A stretch of 64,000 nt of DNA from OCS116 sp051531935 (GTDB lineage Bacteria > Pseudomonadota > Alphaproteobacteria > Rhizobiales > OSC116): positions 310,001 to 374,000 of the forward strand of contig JAOPTR010000016.1 of the NCBI GenBank assembly GCA_051531935.1, read 5' to 3'. Of this stretch, positions 62,177-64,000 are shown in pieces. Numbering within the stretch: position 1 is the stretch's first letter; every line of letters starts with the position of its first letter. The position numbers and the translations under genes were made by a program. The notes beneath the pieces are model-generated. The model was not told the origin of the DNA, did no database searches, and saw only the letters and a list, made by a program, of their open reading frames with translations.

Positions 62177-64000
62177 TTAAGCAGATACTTTCACTTTTTT
62201 ATATTGTGGTAGGTCAAGTGAAACTAATGTTCCTTGAGACAGCTCGCTCGCGATTTTCAGAGAACCACCGTGCATTTCTGTGAGTGACTTTGAAATTGAC
62301 AAACCCAAACCAGTGCCATCGTGATTTTTAGTGAGTTGGCTGCCAATTTGTGCAAATGGCTTGCCAACGCTGGCTAATGATTCAGCGCTCATACCAATGC
62401 CGTTATCAGCAATTTCGATATTAATTCCAGTTTCAGAGCTTTGCGCATTCAAACTAACCTGCCCACCAGATTCCGAAAACTTAACGGCATTTGACAATAG
62501 GTTTAGCAAAATTTGTTTCAAGGCTCTTTTATCTGCATTTATATAAAGGCCATCTTTAATTTGCATATCAAGTTCGACCTTTTGGTCACTGGCTCTACCT
62601 GCAACAATACGCATGCAGCTTTCAGCAACTTCGGCAAGTTCAACCTTTTGCATTTCAAGCTGCATATTGCCTGACTCGATTTTAGACATATCTAAAATAT
62701 CATTGATGACTAAAAGCAAATGCTGACCACTTTTATGAATATCAGCTGCATATTCTACATAACGTGGTTCGGTAATCTCTCCAAATGTTTGGCTTTGAAT
62801 GAGTTCAGAAAAACCAATAATCGCATTTAATGGCGTGCGCAGCTCGTGGCTCATATTTGCCAAGAATTCTGTTTTTGCACGGTTAGCACTATTGGCGCGC
62901 TCGGCATAAACTTGTAATTCATCTTGATGAGTTTCGAGTTTTTTCTTGGTAATTTCTAGATGACTAACAGTTTCGATCAATTCTCTTTCACTCTCGACCA
63001 ATTTGCTTTCATGGCGTTTAATGTGCGAAATATCTGTACCAACACTAACAAAACTACCATTATCGGTTGTGCGTTCTGAAACATGCAACCAACGACCATC
63101 TTCTAACAAATATTCATATGCACTATGTTGGTCATCGCTATAATCGTCCAAAGCGATAACGTCTTTGCTTATAATTTTTTGTCCTGCAGCAAAAACATCG
63201 TCCTGATGTGTGCCTTTACGAAGTGCCGTTTTGGGTAATTTGAAAAATTGTTGGAATTTTTTGTTACACATAACCAAGCAACGGTCATTATCCCACATTA
63301 CAAAGCCTTCAGAGATGTTTTCGATGGCTTGGCTTAGGTGCATGTCGGCAAGGTTAGAACGCGCCTCAATGGCCTTGTGTTCAGATATATCCGATGTCAC
63401 ACCAACAAGGCGCACTGTTGAATCAAATTCTTCATCAACAATTTCACCACGAATATGCAACCATACCCATTCATTGGCCGAGTTTAACATTCTAAATTCG
63501 CGATCAAAAACTTTACCACCTGTTTCAATCAATTCATTTAGCTCGTCGATAATGCCTTTGTCGTCATCGTGTAAAATTGATTTAATTTCACCGAAAGACA
63601 GAACATGTTGAAATTTTTTCAACCCCAAAATTTCAAACATTGAAGATGACCAAAATACATGACCGCGGGCAATGTCCCAATCCCATAGACCTGAGCGGCC
63701 TCTATCGAGCGTGCGGTTTAAATGATTGCCTGTGGCTTCAATAATTTCTTCGGCACGGGAGGAATGCGCCATTTGCATGAGAAAACCCAAAGTCATCAAT
63801 ACCAGTACAAATGTAGCGACCACTGCGAGTGATAGGCTCGTGCCAATATCGACCCACCATAATTGTTCTATATAAGTGAGTTTTTGGAAAGCATATAAAG
63901 TTAGGTTATGGCCAGATATTTCGAATTTCTGCGCAAATATCTCTGTACCATTTGTTAAAGTTATAGATTGCTCATATGCACTTCTGTCGGCAAATTGTTT
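62177..64000 (-). CDS. PAS-domain sensor histidine kinase, PleC/DivJ-like (partial)
   Basis: The reading frame stays open from the stop at 62177 to the right edge, so 607 codons are visible and the N-terminus lies outside; the GTG at 63823 is inside a membrane helix and is not the start. Order: end of an extracytoplasmic sensor part, a transmembrane helix (SLSLAVVATFVLVLMTLGFLM), two PAS domains, a coiled coil, then HisKA with the phospho-acceptor His in NMSHELRTPLNAIIGFSELI, the N box NLLSNAVKFSE, and G boxes ADNGIGM and GTGLGLSI. The H-box region with SQTFGEITEPRYVEYAADIH resembles the PleC/DivJ/PdhS kinases that act on DivK, so a cell-cycle or stress role is possible. No receiver domain. 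Confidence 0.88.
   Translation of the reverse strand, partial: KQFADRSAYEQSITLTNGTEIFAQKFEISGHNLTLYAFQKLTYIEQLWWVDIGTSLSLAVVATFVLVLMTLGFLMQMAHSSRAEEIIEATGNHLNRTLDRGRSGLWDWDIARGHVFWSSSMFEILGLKKFQHVLSFGEIKSILHDDDKGIIDELNELIETGGKVFDREFRMLNSANEWVWLHIRGEIVDEEFDSTVRLVGVTSDISEHKAIEARSNLADMHLSQAIENISEGFVMWDNDRCLVMCNKKFQQFFKLPKTALRKGTHQDDVFAAGQKIISKDVIALDDYSDDQHSAYEYLLEDGRWLHVSERTTDNGSFVSVGTDISHIKRHESKLVESERELIETVSHLEITKKKLETHQDELQVYAERANSANRAKTEFLANMSHELRTPLNAIIGFSELIQSQTFGEITEPRYVEYAADIHKSGQHLLLVINDILDMSKIESGNMQLEMQKVELAEVAESCMRIVAGRASDQKVELDMQIKDGLYINADKRALKQILLNLLSNAVKFSESGGQVSLNAQSSETGINIEIADNGIGMSAESLASVGKPFAQIGSQLTKNHDGTGLGLSISKSLTEMHGGSLKIASELSQGTLVSLDLPQYKKVKVSA

Noticed and set aside
1..64000. 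CRISPR arrays, tRNA/rRNA genes, insertion sequences, prophage or integrative-element ends
   Set aside because: No regularly spaced repeats, cloverleaf sequences, transposase or integrase genes were seen.

Overview
The window reads as a stretch of chromosome from an AT-rich alphaproteobacterium, probably Rhizobiales-related. The evidence is gene content and order: a rhizobial-type L-rhamnose locus (rhaSTPQU order, fused aldolase-dehydrogenase RhaD, DeoR-type RhaR, FGGY-type RhaK), an Agrobacterium-type oxidative uronate pathway (uronate dehydrogenase, galactarolactone isomerase and cycloisomerase, KdgD), urtABCD, glcDEF plus glcG and glcB, and a PleC/DivJ-like histidine kinase at the right edge. 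The taxon is an inference. I saw no rRNA, tRNA, insertion sequence, prophage or CRISPR array. Most of the region is catabolism and ABC transport.

Layout. 1-4.4 kb: urea/short-amide ABC transporter urtABCD (minus strand, urtD cut by the edge) behind a textbook sigma-54 promoter. 4.6-6.3 kb: a short-chain dehydrogenase and an HpcH/HpaI aldolase, convergent. 6.7-17.1 kb: an N-terminal-nucleophile (P1/S58) hydrolase, then a GntR-M20 peptidase-oligopeptide ABC-aldehyde dehydrogenase-SDR operon ending in a strong terminator. 17.2-40.2 kb: a rhamnoside island with intracellular GH78 and GH43 enzymes, a PhyH-family protein, rhaR-aldo/keto reductase-rhaK, a CUT1 sugar ABC transporter with a Gfo/Idh oxidoreductase, rhaDI, three decayed gene remnants, and rhaSTPQU. 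40.5-45.1 kb: an oxidative galacturonate/glucuronate pathway with its GntR regulator. 45.1-46.4 kb: yaaA and a small membrane protein. 46.5-56.7 kb: the glycolate/glyoxylate module glcDEF, maeB, a LysR regulator, glcG and malate synthase glcB. 56.8-58.6 kb: a xylonate-type dehydratase. 58.8-64 kb: small conserved proteins (HlyU-like, PilZ, DM13), a MalY/PatB enzyme, two unknown small proteins and a sensor kinase running off the edge.

How it works together. Rhamnose-containing oligosaccharides probably enter through the CUT1 importer and are cut in the cytoplasm by GH78 and GH43. Free rhamnose enters through RhaSTPQ. RhaU, RhaI, RhaK and RhaD convert it to central intermediates. Three control regions of this island share the element GTCAATCA/AATCAT, a likely RhaR operator. 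Uronates flow through Udh, the lactone enzymes and KdgD to 2-oxoglutarate semialdehyde. The same diet could be pectin rhamnogalacturonan or algal ulvan. C2 carbon is handled by glcDEF and glcB.

The most notable non-coding observations are the shared rha operator, an inverted repeat directly behind every one of the four substrate-binding-protein genes, the sigma-54 promoter of urtA, and a deletion scar joining the 3' ends of a lost divergent AraC/SDR gene pair between rhaI and rhaU.
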